A stretch of DNA of 64,000 nt from Schauerella aestuarii. Its GTDB lineage: Bacteria > Pseudomonadota > Gammaproteobacteria > Burkholderiales > Burkholderiaceae_B. The notes beneath the pieces were generated by a model. That model made no database searches. It was not told the origin of the DNA and worked only from the letters and a program-made list of their open reading frames with translations. The first letter of the stretch is position 1. Each line of letters begins with the position of its first letter. A program made the position numbers and the translations under genes. The DNA is taken from NCBI RefSeq assembly GCF_009866805.1, contig NZ_SIZW01000041.1, positions 848,249-912,248 of the forward strand, written 5' to 3'. Below are positions 1 through 10,125 of this stretch, one piece after another.

Positions 1-861
1 TTCGACGCCTATTGCAGCGATGTGCTGCGCCCGGAAGAACGCGGGGCCGGGGCGGCGATCCGCACCCTGGGCTATCGGCTGGCGATGGTGGTGTCCGGCG
101 GCCTGGCGCTGGTGATTGCCGATCGCTGGCTGGGATGGGGCTATACGTACGTGATGATGGGCGGCCTGATGGCCTTGTGTGCCATCGCCACGTTGCTGGC
201 GCCTGAGCCCGAGGCACCGGCCAGACAGCCACGGTCACTGGCGCGCGCCGTGATCGAACCTTTCAAGGATTTCTTCAGCCGCGGCGATGCGCTCACCATT
301 CTGGCGCTCATCGTGTTCTACAAGTTGGGCGATGCATTTGCCGGCGCCTTGTCGACCACGTTCCTGATTCGCGGTGCAGGTTTTTCAGCTACCGAGGTCG
401 GGACCGTCAACAAGGTTCTCGGTCTGACGGCCACGATTTTCGGGGCCTTGGCCGGCGGCACGCTGATGGCGCGGTTGGGCTTGTACAAGTCGCTGATGTG
501 GTTTGGCGTGCTGCAGGCCGTGTCGAATCTGGCGTATTGGCTGATTGCGATCAGCCCGAAAAGCATCGCGCTCATGGCGCTGGGCGTAGGCATCGAGAAC
601 GTGTGCGGCGGCCTGGGCACGGCTGCGTTCGTGGCGCTGTTGATGGCGCTCTGCGCGGGCCAATTCTCGGCCACGCAATTCGCGTTGCTCTCGGCGTTGT
701 CGGCCGTGGGCCGAACGTATCTGGCCGGGCCGTTGACGCCGGTGCTGGTGGAGTCTTTCGGTTGGCCGGTGTTCTTTTTGTTGACCGTGCTGATCGCCGT
801 GCCGGGATTGGTGTTGCTCTGGTTGCGACGGCGCGACATCGACGCGCTGGACCGAAAGTAG
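1..861 (+). CDS. ampG: Muropeptide permease AmpG, 5'-truncated by the window edge
   Basis: Inner-membrane major facilitator permease that imports anhydro-muropeptides from the periplasm for peptidoglycan recycling. The frame is open from base 1, so the start codon lies upstream of the window; 286 codons are visible. The first residues contain the AmpG family block FDAY...ERGAGAA followed by LGYRLAMVVSGGLAL, which closely matches E. coli AmpG. Several hydrophobic helices follow, ending with a short basic tail (LWLRRRDIDALDRK). A GTG at 22 is in frame but is unlikely to be the start because conserved residues precede it. The call rests on recognised motifs; other MFS permeases are less likely. 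Confidence 0.9.
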   Translation, partial: FDAYCSDVLRPEERGAGAAIRTLGYRLAMVVSGGLALVIADRWLGWGYTYVMMGGLMALCAIATLLAPEPEAPARQPRSLARAVIEPFKDFFSRGDALTILALIVFYKLGDAFAGALSTTFLIRGAGFSATEVGTVNKVLGLTATIFGALAGGTLMARLGLYKSLMWFGVLQAVSNLAYWLIAISPKSIALMALGVGIENVCGGLGTAAFVALLMALCAGQFSATQFALLSALSAVGRTYLAGPLTPVLVESFGWPVFFLLTVLIAVPGLVLLWLRRRDIDALDRK

Positions 862-923
862 GGCTGTTTGGCGGTAAGGAAGCCGGGCGTCGCGTCGCCG
901 CCTGGCTGTGGCGGCAGGGAAAG

Positions 924-1001
924 AGCGGCAGGTAGGAGCGACAGGCAGGAAAGGCAGGCAGGAAAGGCAGGCAGGAACGGCAGGCAGGAACGGCAGGCAG
1001 G
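924..1001. repeat. 13-bp tandem repeat, six units, between ampG and the next gene
   Basis: Six head-to-tail 13-bp units lie at 924-936, 937-949, 950-962, 963-975, 976-988 and 989-1001. The core is ggcaggcagg with a variable first three bases; the last two units are identical to each other, as are the two before them, and the first two are more diverged. The 207-bp gap (862-1068) between ampG and the following gene holds little else. The unit length is not a multiple of three and no gene frame uses it. It behaves like a minisatellite, probably variable in copy number. Confidence 0.9.
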
Positions 1002-1068
1002 AAACATTTAGACTGTGAGCGGCTGCTAGCATCCGCGGTCCCTTGCCGTTATCGCACCAGAGGCCGCC

Positions 1069-2331
1069 ATGGACGCAAGCACGATTCATTATGTTGCCGC
1101 AGGGCTGTTCGCCTTCGCGCTCATTCATACCTTCGCCGCAAAATCGATCGAGAAGCTGTCGCTGCGTTATCCGCGGCATGGCGGCATGTTCCATTTGCTG
1201 GGCGAGGTGGAGGTGGTATTCGGCTTCTGGGCCGCCCTTCTCATCGCTGCGATGGCACTCATCGCCGGTGGCGAATCCGCACTGAGTTACGCCGAATCTC
1301 GCAATTACACCGAGCCGCTGTTCGTCTTTGTCGTGATGGTGGTGGCCGCTTCTCGGCCGATTCCGTTGGCGATGATGCAAACCGTCGATGCCATGGCGCG
1401 TGTGCTGCCGATGCGCGATGCCACGGCGCGAGTGTGGCTGGGGCTGGCCTTGGTGCCGCTTGCCGGATCCTTGATCACCGAGCCTGCCGCGATGACGATC
1501 GCGGCGTTGATGCTGCGCGCGCAGGTGTTTCGCGCAGGCGTGCCCGAACGGCTCAAGTACGCCGCATTGGGGGTGCTGTTCGTCAATATATCGGTGGGTG
1601 GCACGCTCACCTCCTACGCCGCACCGCCGGTGCTGATGGTGGCGCAGGCCTGGGGTTGGGATACGGCGTTCATGGCCGCCACCTTCGGTTGGAAAGCGGC
1701 GATTGCCCTGCTGATCAACGCCAGCGCAATCACGTATCTGCTGCGCGAGTACGTCAATACGGCGCCGCCGATCGCCGTGCATGGCCGTGAGCGCGCGCCG
1801 ATTCCGCTGCTGGTCACGGTGATTCATGTGATCTTTCTCGCCGGCGTGGTGGTGTTTGCGCATCACCCGGTCGTTTTTCTGGCGCTGTTCCTCTTTTTCA
1901 TCGGTTACACACAGGCGTATCCCGCCGCCCAAAATCCACTCATCATCAAGGAAGCGTTGCTGGTCGGGTTTTTCTTGGGCGGTCTTGTGGTGCTGGGCGG
2001 CATGCAGCAATGGTGGCTGCAGCCTATCGTGTCAAGCCTGGCGCCTGCGGCGTTGTTCATCAGCGCATTGGGCCTTACGGCAATTACGGATAACGCTGCG
2101 CTCACTTACCTCGGTTCGCTGATCGTGGGCATGTCGGACGAGGCCAAGTACATGCTGATGGCGGGTGCCGTGGCAGGTGGCGGCTTGACCGTGATCGCCA
2201 ATGCGCCCAATCCCGCAGGGGTGGCGCTGTTGCGCCGGGGCTTCGAGCATGAAGCCGTCGGGATGGGGAGCTTGCTGCTGGGGGCGCTGCCGCCCACCGT
2301 GGTGGCGGGCGGGCTGCTGTTTCTGCTTTGA
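1069..2331 (+). CDS. Putative Na+/H+ antiporter family membrane protein (PF07399-like)
   Basis: A 420-residue, very hydrophobic protein with roughly eleven or twelve predicted membrane helices, resembling the 'putative Na+/H+ antiporter' family. Features seen: an N-terminal segment HTFAAKSIEKLS then HGGMFHLLGEVEVVFGFW, a central loop with GGTLTSYAAPPVLMVA, and a C-terminal AITDNAALTYLGSL and IANAPNPAGVALL, reminiscent of the Asp/Asn-containing broken helices of ArsB/NhaD-type carriers. The ion and direction of transport cannot be read from sequence. It is a single gene ending 4 bp before the stop of the convergent xthA. ATG start at 1069 follows a purine-poor region, with no strong Shine-Dalgarno. 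Confidence 0.75.
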   Translation: MDASTIHYVAAGLFAFALIHTFAAKSIEKLSLRYPRHGGMFHLLGEVEVVFGFWAALLIAAMALIAGGESALSYAESRNYTEPLFVFVVMVVAASRPIPLAMMQTVDAMARVLPMRDATARVWLGLALVPLAGSLITEPAAMTIAALMLRAQVFRAGVPERLKYAALGVLFVNISVGGTLTSYAAPPVLMVAQAWGWDTAFMAATFGWKAAIALLINASAITYLLREYVNTAPPIAVHGRERAPIPLLVTVIHVIFLAGVVVFAHHPVVFLALFLFFIGYTQAYPAAQNPLIIKEALLVGFFLGGLVVLGGMQQWWLQPIVSSLAPAALFISALGLTAITDNAALTYLGSLIVGMSDEAKYMLMAGAVAGGGLTVIANAPNPAGVALLRRGFEHEAVGMGSLLLGALPPTVVAGGLLFLL

Positions 2332-2335
2332 GCGT

Positions 2336-3118
2336 TCAGACGCCGGGGTAGTCGTAGTCGATCGTCAGCGGCGCATGGTCGCTGAAGCGGTCGGTTTTGT
2401 AGATCGATGCCGCAGTCGCGGTGGCGGCGATATCGGCGGTGGCGATCTGGTAGTCGATGCGCCATCCCACGTTGTTGGCGCGCGCCTGTCCGCGGTTGCT
2501 CCACCAGGTGTAGGCGTCGCCCGTGGCTTCCGGGTGCAGACGGCGATACACGTCGACCCAGGCCAGCTCGTCGAACACGCGCGTGAGCCATGCCCGCTCT
2601 TCAGGCAGGAAACCGCTGTTCTTGAGATTGCCTTTCCAATTCTTCAGGTCGATTTCCTTGTGCGCGATGTTCCAGTCGCCACACAGGATGACTTCGCGTC
2701 CGCGGCGGGCGAGATCGATCAGGTGGGCGAAAAAGTGCTCCATGAACACAAACTTCGCCGACTGACGGTGATCGCCGCTCGAGCCCGACGGCAAGTAGAG
2801 CGAGATGACTGACAGCTTGTCGTAGACCAGTTCGATATACCGGCCTTCAGCATCGATTTCGGGAATGCCCAGACCTTCGATGACTTGCAGTGGCTGCTTG
2901 CGGGCGATGATGCCAACCCCGCTGTAGCCCTTCTTCTCGGCGTAGTGGAAATAGCCGTAGCAGCCATCGGGGTTGAGCATGTCTGCCGTCATGTCGGCGG
3001 CCTGCGCCTTGAGTTCTTGCAGGCAGACGAAGTCCGCGTTCTGCTGGGCGAGCCAAGGCAGAAAACCTTTGTTGACGGCTGAACGGATGCCGTTCAGATT
3101 GGCGGAGATGACGCGCAT
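2336..3118 (-). CDS. xthA: Exodeoxyribonuclease III (AP endonuclease)
   Basis: Cytoplasmic DNA-repair nuclease that cuts at abasic sites and has 3'-5' exonuclease activity. The 260-residue protein has the full exonuclease III motif set: CLQELKAQ with metal-binding Glu35, SLYLPSG with Tyr108, GDWNIAH with Asp148 and Asn150, WRIDYQI near 219-225, and SDHAPLT with catalytic His248. Length matches the family (about 255-270). It is divergent from pyrE, sharing a spacer of about 90 bp, and convergent with the antiporter-like gene. ATG start at 3118. Confidence 0.95.
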   Translation of the reverse strand: MRVISANLNGIRSAVNKGFLPWLAQQNADFVCLQELKAQAADMTADMLNPDGCYGYFHYAEKKGYSGVGIIARKQPLQVIEGLGIPEIDAEGRYIELVYDKLSVISLYLPSGSSGDHRQSAKFVFMEHFFAHLIDLARRGREVILCGDWNIAHKEIDLKNWKGNLKNSGFLPEERAWLTRVFDELAWVDVYRRLHPEATGDAYTWWSNRGQARANNVGWRIDYQIATADIAATATAASIYKTDRFSDHAPLTIDYDYPGV

Positions 3119-3211
3119 GGGAGCTCTCTATCGGGTCAGGTGACTCGCAGTGTAAAAGAATCGCGGATAATGTCGCCTTCGCCAATTGCTTTGCCGCCGC
3201 GCCAATCCACC

Positions 3212-3895
3212 ATGACCGCTTCCACACCGTCCACTTCCGCCGTCGATTTCGTGCGCTTCGCGCTGTCTGCCAACGTGCTGCGTTTCGGCAGTTTCAAGGT
3301 CAAGTCCGGCCGCATCAGCCCGTATTTTTTCAACGCGGGCTTGTTCAATAGCGGCGCGCTGGTGGGCAAGCTGGCGCAGTTTTACGCCGATGCGCTGGCG
3401 CAGTCCGGTGTGCCGTTCGATATGCTGTTCGGGCCGGCCTACAAAGGCATTCCGCTGGCCACCGCCACGTCGGTGGCACTGGCGAGTCATCCCGACATGG
3501 CGGGCCGCGATATTCCATTTGCCTACAACCGCAAAGAGGCCAAGGATCACGGCGAGGGCGGCACGCTCGTGGGCGCGCCGTTGGCCGGCCGGGTCGTCAT
3601 CATCGACGACGTCATCACGGCGGGCACCTCGGTGCGCGAGTCGGTCGACATCATTCGCGCCGCGGGCGCGGAGCCCGCTGCCGTGCTGATCGCCATGGAC
3701 CGCATGGAACGCGCCGGTGCCGACGATGCCTTGTCGGCGCATTCGGCGGTGCAAGCGGTGGCCGATACGTATGGCATACCGGTGGTGAGCATCGCATCGC
3801 TCACCGATATCCTGACGTTGATCGAGCGTGACGATACGTTTGCCGAACATCGCGCGGCAGTACTGGCGTACCGGTCGCGGTACGGCGTCGCGTAA
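3212..3895 (+). CDS. pyrE: Orotate phosphoribosyltransferase
   Basis: Converts orotate and PRPP to OMP in de novo pyrimidine synthesis. Family blocks: [20 protein letters not shown] near the N-terminus, [46 protein letters not shown] (catalytic loop), and the PRPP-binding [12 protein letters not shown] at about 129-140. From the ATG at 3212 the protein has 227 residues, close to the usual 213-225. In-frame starts at 3140 (GTG) and 3170 (ATG) would add 24 or 14 residues without family similarity, so 3212 is preferred, but the upstream ribosome site is weak and 3170 remains possible. Confidence 0.93.
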   Translation: MTASTPSTSAVDFVRFALSANVLRFGSFKVKSGRISPYFFNAGLFNSGALVGKLAQFYADALAQSGVPFDMLFGPAYKGIPLATATSVALASHPDMAGRDIPFAYNRKEAKDHGEGGTLVGAPLAGRVVIIDDVITAGTSVRESVDIIRAAGAEPAAVLIAMDRMERAGADDALSAHSAVQAVADTYGIPVVSIASLTDILTLIERDDTFAEHRAAVLAYRSRYGVA

Positions 3896-3933
3896 ATAAA
3901 ACAGCCCCGGCAGATCGAATCTGGCGGGGCTGT
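3893..3933 (-). terminator. Rho-independent terminator of gatCAB (possibly bidirectional)
   Basis: A 9-bp perfect stem (3901-3909 with 3925-3933, acagccccg/cggggctgt) encloses a second 5-bp stem (3911-3915 with 3919-3923). Read on the minus strand it is followed directly by TTTTATTT, so it best serves the gatCAB transcript. pyrE ends at its base and may use it in the other direction, where no T-run follows. Confidence 0.85.
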
Positions 3934-3935
3934 GC

Positions 3936-3955
3936 GGCGCGCGGTACCGCGCGCC
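3936..3955. repeat. 20-bp perfect palindrome between pyrE and gatB
   Basis: Bases 3936-3955 (ggcgcgcggtaccgcgcgcc) equal their own reverse complement. The element sits between the gatB stop codon and its terminator hairpin. It could extend the convergent terminator structure or be a protein site; no function is assigned. Confidence 0.8.
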
Positions 3956-3977
3956 CAGCGGATCCGAATGCCGCCGA

Positions 3978-5435
3978 TCAGGCGTCGAGTTTCGCCTTCA
4001 ACAGATCGTTGACCTGCTGCGGATTGGCCTTGCCGCGAGCGGCTTTCATGATCTGGCCGACCAGCGAGTTGAAGGCTTTTTGCTTGCCCGCGCGGTATTC
4101 GGCCACGATTGCCGGATTGGCGGCGAGCACCTCGTCGATCATGGCGCCGATCGCACCCGTATCGCTGATCTGCTTCAGGCCGCGCGCCTCGATGATGGCA
4201 TCCGGTTGGCCGCCTGCTTCACCGGCCCACATCGCACCGAAAACCTCGCGGGCGATCTTGTTGGAAATCGTGCCATCGACGATGCGGTTGATGAGCGCGG
4301 CCAGCGCCGGCGCCTGAACCGGCATGGCGGCCACGGTTAGGTCATCGCGGTTCAGCGAGGCCGTGACTTCACCCATGATCCAGTTGGCGGCCAGCTTGGC
4401 CTGGCCCGCCGGCAATGCGCGCGCCACCGTCTCGAAATAGGCCGACATGGCCGCATCGGATGTGATCTGCGCGGCGTCGTAGGCCGAGAGGTCGTATTCG
4501 GTTTCGAAGCGTGCGCGCTGGGCGTCGGGCAGCTCCGGCATCTCGGCGCGCACCCGTGCGATCCAGTCTTCGCCGATGATCAGCGGGGGCAGATCGGGAT
4601 CGGGGAAATAGCGGTAGTCGTGCGCGTCTTCCTTGCTGCGCATGCTGCGCGTTTCGTCGCGATCGGCGTCGTACAGGCGCGTCTCTTGAACGACCGTGCC
4701 GCCGTCTTCGATGAGTTCGATCTGACGGCGCACTTCGTACTGAATGGCACGTTCGAGAAAGCGGAACGAGTTGACGTTCTTGACCTCGGCACGCGTGCCG
4801 AACTCCGCCTGGCCTTCCGGCCGCACCGAGACGTTGGCATCGATGCGAAACGAGCCTTCCTGCATATTGCCGTCGCAGATGCCGAGCCACAGCACCAGCG
4901 CATGCAGCTTGCGTGCGTAGGCCACGGCTTCGGCCGCCGAGCGCATTTCGGGCTCGGTCACGATTTCGAGCAATGGTGTGCCCGCGCGGTTCAAATCGAT
5001 GCCGCTTGCGGGTGCGCCGTTGGGCAGCGAAAAATCGTCGTGCATCGACTTGCCGGCGTCTTCTTCCAGATGCGCGCGCGTCAGGTTGATCGTGCGCTCT
5101 TCTTCGCCCACGAAAAACGACACCGTGCCGCCTTGCACCACCGGGATCTCGTACTGGCTGATCTGGTAGTTCTTGGGCAGGTCGGGATAGAAATAGTTTT
5201 TACGCGCAAAGATCGAGCGCGGCGCGATGTGCGCATTCACCGCCAGGCCGAAGCGGATCGCGCGCTCGACGGCGCCGCGGTTCATGACCGGCAGGCTGCC
5301 GGGCAGGGCGAGATCGACCAGATTGGCCTGAGTGTTGGGCGCCGCGCCGAAGCGCGTGCTGCTGCCCGAAAAAATCTTGGATTCGGTCGAGAGCTGAACG
5401 TGCGTCTCGAGCCCGATGACGATTTCCCAACGCAT
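3978..5435 (-). CDS. gatB: Asp-tRNA(Asn)/Glu-tRNA(Gln) amidotransferase subunit B
   Basis: Subunit of GatCAB, which phosphorylates and amidates misacylated Glu-tRNA(Gln) or Asp-tRNA(Asn). The 485-residue sequence begins with the family signature [13 protein letters not shown], then [29 protein letters not shown] and [10 protein letters not shown]. The tail (about 410-485) is the helical tRNA-binding GatB/YqeY domain, ending in [16 protein letters not shown]. It is the last gene of gatC-gatA-gatB, 53 bp after gatA, and is followed by a terminator. ATG at 5435. Presence of GatCAB implies indirect charging of at least one amide tRNA. Confidence 0.97.
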   Translation of the reverse strand: MRWEIVIGLETHVQLSTESKIFSGSSTRFGAAPNTQANLVDLALPGSLPVMNRGAVERAIRFGLAVNAHIAPRSIFARKNYFYPDLPKNYQISQYEIPVVQGGTVSFFVGEEERTINLTRAHLEEDAGKSMHDDFSLPNGAPASGIDLNRAGTPLLEIVTEPEMRSAAEAVAYARKLHALVLWLGICDGNMQEGSFRIDANVSVRPEGQAEFGTRAEVKNVNSFRFLERAIQYEVRRQIELIEDGGTVVQETRLYDADRDETRSMRSKEDAHDYRYFPDPDLPPLIIGEDWIARVRAEMPELPDAQRARFETEYDLSAYDAAQITSDAAMSAYFETVARALPAGQAKLAANWIMGEVTASLNRDDLTVAAMPVQAPALAALINRIVDGTISNKIAREVFGAMWAGEAGGQPDAIIEARGLKQISDTGAIGAMIDEVLAANPAIVAEYRAGKQKAFNSLVGQIMKAARGKANPQQVNDLLKAKLDA

Positions 5436-5488
5436 ACTGGCGTCCTAATGTGCAATACAAGTGCAAAACAAACTGCGGATGACGAGGT

Positions 5489-7018
5489 TCAAGCGCCGGG
5501 GCGCTGGCGATGCCAATCGGTGACTTGCTGATAACGATCGGCGACGGCCAACAGTCGGCCTTCGTCGAAATAATTGCCGATGATCTGCAGGCCGACAGGG
5601 CGTTTGGCATGGGCGGCGACGCCGAAGCCGCACGGCACCGACATGGCAGGCAGGCCGGCCAGGCTCACGCCCAGCGTGTATACATCCGCCAGCCAGTCGG
5701 CCGTGGGGTCGTCGCGGTTTTCGCCGATGTTCTTGGCCACGCCCGGCGTGACCGGACCCATGATCACATCGCACTGTTCGAACGCACTGCGGAAATCGTC
5801 GACGATCATGCGGCGCAGGCGTTGGGCTTGCAGGTAGTAAGCGTCGTAATAGCCATGCGACAGCACGTACGCGCCGATCAGCATGCGGCGCTGCACTTCC
5901 GGGCCCAGCCCTTCGGCACGCGAGCGGCTCGTCATGTCGGCCAGATCGGTGTAGGTGGCGGTGCGGTGACCGTATCGCACACCGTCGTAGCGCGACAGGT
6001 TGCTCGAGGCTTCCGCGGGCGCGATCACGTAGTACGCGGGAATCGCAAGCTCGGTGCGGGGCAGCGAAATCGCGACGCGCACGGCGCCCAGCGACTCGTA
6101 AACCGCCAAGGCAGCTTCGACGGCCGCGGCCACTTCCGGCGTCAGTCCGGCGCCGAAGTACTCCTTCGGCACCCCGATGCGCAGGCCTTCGAGCGGCCGG
6201 CTGCTCTTGGCGTCGAAAGCAGTTTGTGCGTGGTTGAAATCAGTGCGCACCCGGCCCGGCGCATTAGCAACGCCGTTGCAGGTTTCGATGCTGGTGGCGT
6301 CGCGCTCGTCGAAGCCGCTGACCACGTCGAGAATTTCAAGGAGGTCGCGGCTGCTGGCGGCGATAGGGCCGGCCTGATCCAGGCTGGAGCCGAACGCCAC
6401 CATGCCGAAGCGCGAGACGGTGCCGTAGGTGGGTTTGATGCCACTGACCCCGCACAGCGCGGCGGGCTGACGTACCGAGCCCCCCGTATCGGTGCCGGTG
6501 GATGCGGGCACCAGGCGAGCGGCGACGGCGGCGGCCGAGCCGCCCGACGAGCCGCCGGGCACCGCCAGGCGATCCCACGGGTTGCGCACGGCACCGAAGG
6601 CTGAGTTTTCGTTGCCCGATCCCATCGCGAATTCGTCGCAATTGAGCTTGCCCAGGGACACGGCACCGGCAGTAGCGAGCCGCTCGACCACGGTCGCGTC
6701 GAACGGGCTGGTGTAGTTCGCCAGCATCTTGCTGGCGGCGGTGGTGCGCCACTGGCGCGTGACGAACACGTCCTTGTGGGCGATGGGCACGCCGGTCAGC
6801 GGGCCCGCGGTGCCGGCTGCAATGGCCGCGTCTGCCGCACGCGCTTGCGCCAGCGTGAGCTCGGCATCGGTGTGCAGAAAGGCATTCAGGTCGCCGGCAC
6901 CGGCAATGGCGTCCAACGCGCTCTGGGCGAGTTCGACGGCGCTGACCTGACGGGCGGCGACGGCGTCGCGCAAGGCGGCGATGCCGTCGAATTGGGTGTG
7001 AAGCGGGGCTGTCGACAT
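5489..7018 (-). CDS. gatA: Asp-tRNA(Asn)/Glu-tRNA(Gln) amidotransferase subunit A
   Basis: Glutaminase subunit of GatCAB that releases ammonia from glutamine. 509 residues from the ATG at 7018, normal for GatA. The amidase-signature triad is visible: Lys82 in AHKDVF, cis-Ser157 in [11 protein letters not shown], and nucleophile Ser181 in [11 protein letters not shown]. An in-frame start at 7219 would run through gatC in another frame and give a low-complexity leader, so it is rejected. Four bases separate gatC from gatA, which indicates coupled expression. Confidence 0.97.
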   Translation of the reverse strand: MSTAPLHTQFDGIAALRDAVAARQVSAVELAQSALDAIAGAGDLNAFLHTDAELTLAQARAADAAIAAGTAGPLTGVPIAHKDVFVTRQWRTTAASKMLANYTSPFDATVVERLATAGAVSLGKLNCDEFAMGSGNENSAFGAVRNPWDRLAVPGGSSGGSAAAVAARLVPASTGTDTGGSVRQPAALCGVSGIKPTYGTVSRFGMVAFGSSLDQAGPIAASSRDLLEILDVVSGFDERDATSIETCNGVANAPGRVRTDFNHAQTAFDAKSSRPLEGLRIGVPKEYFGAGLTPEVAAAVEAALAVYESLGAVRVAISLPRTELAIPAYYVIAPAEASSNLSRYDGVRYGHRTATYTDLADMTSRSRAEGLGPEVQRRMLIGAYVLSHGYYDAYYLQAQRLRRMIVDDFRSAFEQCDVIMGPVTPGVAKNIGENRDDPTADWLADVYTLGVSLAGLPAMSVPCGFGVAAHAKRPVGLQIIGNYFDEGRLLAVADRYQQVTDWHRQRPGA

Positions 7019-7022
7019 GGAC

Positions 7023-7331
7023 TTACTCGATGACCTTGGGAACCAGAAACACGCCTTCCGCGGTGGCGGGGGCGTTGGCGAGGAGCGCCTGGCGCTGCTC
7101 GACGGAGGCCGTCTCGGTGACGGCATCCTCGCGCAGCCGCAGGCTGACCTCGGCGAGCGCCGACAGCGGGTGCGCCAACGGCTCCACGCCGGTGGTGTCC
7201 ACCGACTGCAGCTTGGCAATGATGTCGAGCATGCCGTTTAATTCGTGCTCCGCGCGGGTCAACTGATCCGGAGTCAATGCGATGCGGGCCAGCCGAGCGA
7301 TGCGGACCACGTCCTGTTCTGTGAGCGCCAT
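7023..7331 (-). CDS. gatC: Asp-tRNA(Asn)/Glu-tRNA(Gln) amidotransferase subunit C
   Basis: Small scaffold subunit that clasps GatA and GatB. 102 residues, typical of the family. The sequence has the expected N-terminal helices ([13 protein letters not shown]), the [12 protein letters not shown] linker, LREDAVTE, and the C-terminal tail [11 protein letters not shown] that inserts at the A/B interface. First gene of the gatCAB operon, with ATG at 7331, transcribed away from mreB. Confidence 0.96.
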   Translation of the reverse strand: MALTEQDVVRIARLARIALTPDQLTRAEHELNGMLDIIAKLQSVDTTGVEPLAHPLSALAEVSLRLREDAVTETASVEQRQALLANAPATAEGVFLVPKVIE

Positions 7332-8603
<1,272 letters not shown>

Positions 8604-8690
8604 CCGGCGCGGGCTTTTGCCGGCGTCCTCGGACGCGGGCACCGACCGGTTTCGATGGTTTGGTGCGCGCGGCGCTTGCATTGAGTATTC

Positions 8691-9578
8691 ATGGCAAGAC
8701 ATCACGGGACTCCGCGACTTTTTCGGCACGGCCCTTCGGCCGAAGTGCGGCTGTTGGTGCTGGCCCTGGTCGCTTTGGCGCTTTTGATCACCGATGCACG
8801 CATTCGCGTGCTCGATCCCGTTCGTCAGGCCGTGGCCGTTGCGCTCTATCCCTTTCAACGGGTGGTATTGCTGCCGCGCGATGGCGTACAAACCGTCTAC
8901 GAATGGATGAACGCCGCGAGCCTGATCCGCAACGAGAACGAGGCGTTGCAAAGGCAGCGCATCGAGCTCTCGCAGGTGGCCTCGCATGCTGCCCAACTGG
9001 CCGCAGAAAACGCGCAGTTGCGTCGTCTGCTGGGCATTTCCGATACCACCGCCCAGTCCGCCGTGGTGGTCGAGGTGCTCTACGAGCCGCCCAATTCCTT
9101 CAATCAGCGTCTGGTGTTCAACAAAGGCAGTAACGCCGGCATCGCCCCAGGCATGCCCGTGATCGACGAAGGCGGGGTGGTCGGGCAGATCATCCGCGTG
9201 ACGCCGATGACGGCCGAAGCCGCCCTGGTGACCGACGAGCAGGTTTCCATCCCGGTGCAGATTTTGCGCAACGGGCTGCGCTTGATCGCGTTCGGCGGCG
9301 ACTCCGCAGGCGAAATGGAAGTACGCTATCTGGCAGCCAATGCGGATATCCGTCAAGGCGACACGATTGTCACCAGCGGCGTCGGCGGCTTGTTTCCTGC
9401 CGGATTGCCGGTGGCCAAAGTCGATTCGGTCGAGCGCGATACGGCATCCGGTTTTGCGCGCGCGGTGGTTCAGCCGCTGGCGCATCCCGAGCGTTACCGG
9501 CACTTTCTGGTGCTGCAAGTGGATACAGCGGGCGCGAATATGAACCGTGACGAGGCACAGGCCGGTGAAAAGCAATAA
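8691..9578 (+). CDS. mreC: Rod-shape-determining protein MreC
   Basis: Bitopic membrane protein whose periplasmic domain activates PBP2. 295 residues: a basic cytoplasmic start, one membrane helix at about 19-38 (VRLLVLALVALALLITDARI), a coiled-coil stretch (about 75-115, rich in Glu, Gln and Leu with AAQLAAENAQLRRLLG), then the double beta-barrel region with FNKGSNAGIAPGMPVIDEGG and GLFPAGLPVAKVDSV. It lies 87 bp after mreB and overlaps mreD. Confidence 0.96.
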   Translation: MARHHGTPRLFRHGPSAEVRLLVLALVALALLITDARIRVLDPVRQAVAVALYPFQRVVLLPRDGVQTVYEWMNAASLIRNENEALQRQRIELSQVASHAAQLAAENAQLRRLLGISDTTAQSAVVVEVLYEPPNSFNQRLVFNKGSNAGIAPGMPVIDEGGVVGQIIRVTPMTAEAALVTDEQVSIPVQILRNGLRLIAFGGDSAGEMEVRYLAANADIRQGDTIVTSGVGGLFPAGLPVAKVDSVERDTASGFARAVVQPLAHPERYRHFLVLQVDTAGANMNRDEAQAGEKQ

Positions 9579-10122
9579 GGCCAATCAAGCGAGCGCGCTG
9601 GCGGCGCGCCGCATCGTCGAGCCCGAACGCGTCGCGCGTCCGGCGCATACGGCATTCATGTGGGGCACGGTCATCGTGGCCTGGCTGGTGTCGCTCCTGC
9701 CCTGGCGGCTCTGGCCGGGCTCACCCGATCTGCTGCTGGTCGTGATTGCGTTCTGGTGCATTCACGAGCCGTCGCGCATCGGCATGTTTACCGCATTCGT
9801 CTTCGGCATCCTGATGGATGTGCATGACGCGGGTTTGCTCGGCGAACACGCCTTGGCGTACACCTTGGTGGCATACGGGGCGATCGTGCTGCATCGTCGT
9901 TTGCAGCGCTTCGATTTGCTCAGCCAGGCCATCCATATGCTGCCGGTGTTCATCGTGGCCGAATTGCTTACCGTCGTGATTCACGCGTGGCTGGCAGGCG
10001 CCTGGCCCGGCTGGCAATGGGGCTTGGGCGCTGCGCTCACGGCCGCGATTTTTCCCGTGGTCGGATGGGTGTTGCATCTGCCTACCCGTGGTGCGGACGA
10101 CGGCGAACCCGCGTCTTCCTGA
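9565..10122 (+). CDS. mreD: Rod-shape-determining protein MreD
   Basis: Polytopic inner-membrane partner of MreC. 185 residues from a GTG at 9565 (a GTG at 9547 would add six). About five hydrophobic segments follow a soluble N-terminus of about 35 residues; VSLLPWRLWPGSPDLLLVVI and GIGMFTAF-like helices with GILMDV (loop Asp) are family hallmarks. It overlaps the mreC 3' end by 14 bp and precedes mrdA by 3 bp, indicating translational coupling. The start choice is uncertain because both candidates are GTG inside mreC. Confidence 0.9.
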   Translation: MKSNKANQASALAARRIVEPERVARPAHTAFMWGTVIVAWLVSLLPWRLWPGSPDLLLVVIAFWCIHEPSRIGMFTAFVFGILMDVHDAGLLGEHALAYTLVAYGAIVLHRRLQRFDLLSQAIHMLPVFIVAELLTVVIHAWLAGAWPGWQWGLGAALTAAIFPVVGWVLHLPTRGADDGEPASS

Positions 10123-10125
10123 TTC

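Noticed and set aside
924..1001. CRISPR-like array
   Set aside because: Units are contiguous 13-mers with no spacers and there are no cas genes.
5489..7219. Longer gatA starting at 7219
   Set aside because: The extra 67 residues are the out-of-frame reading of gatC; similarity to GatA begins at the ATG at 7018.
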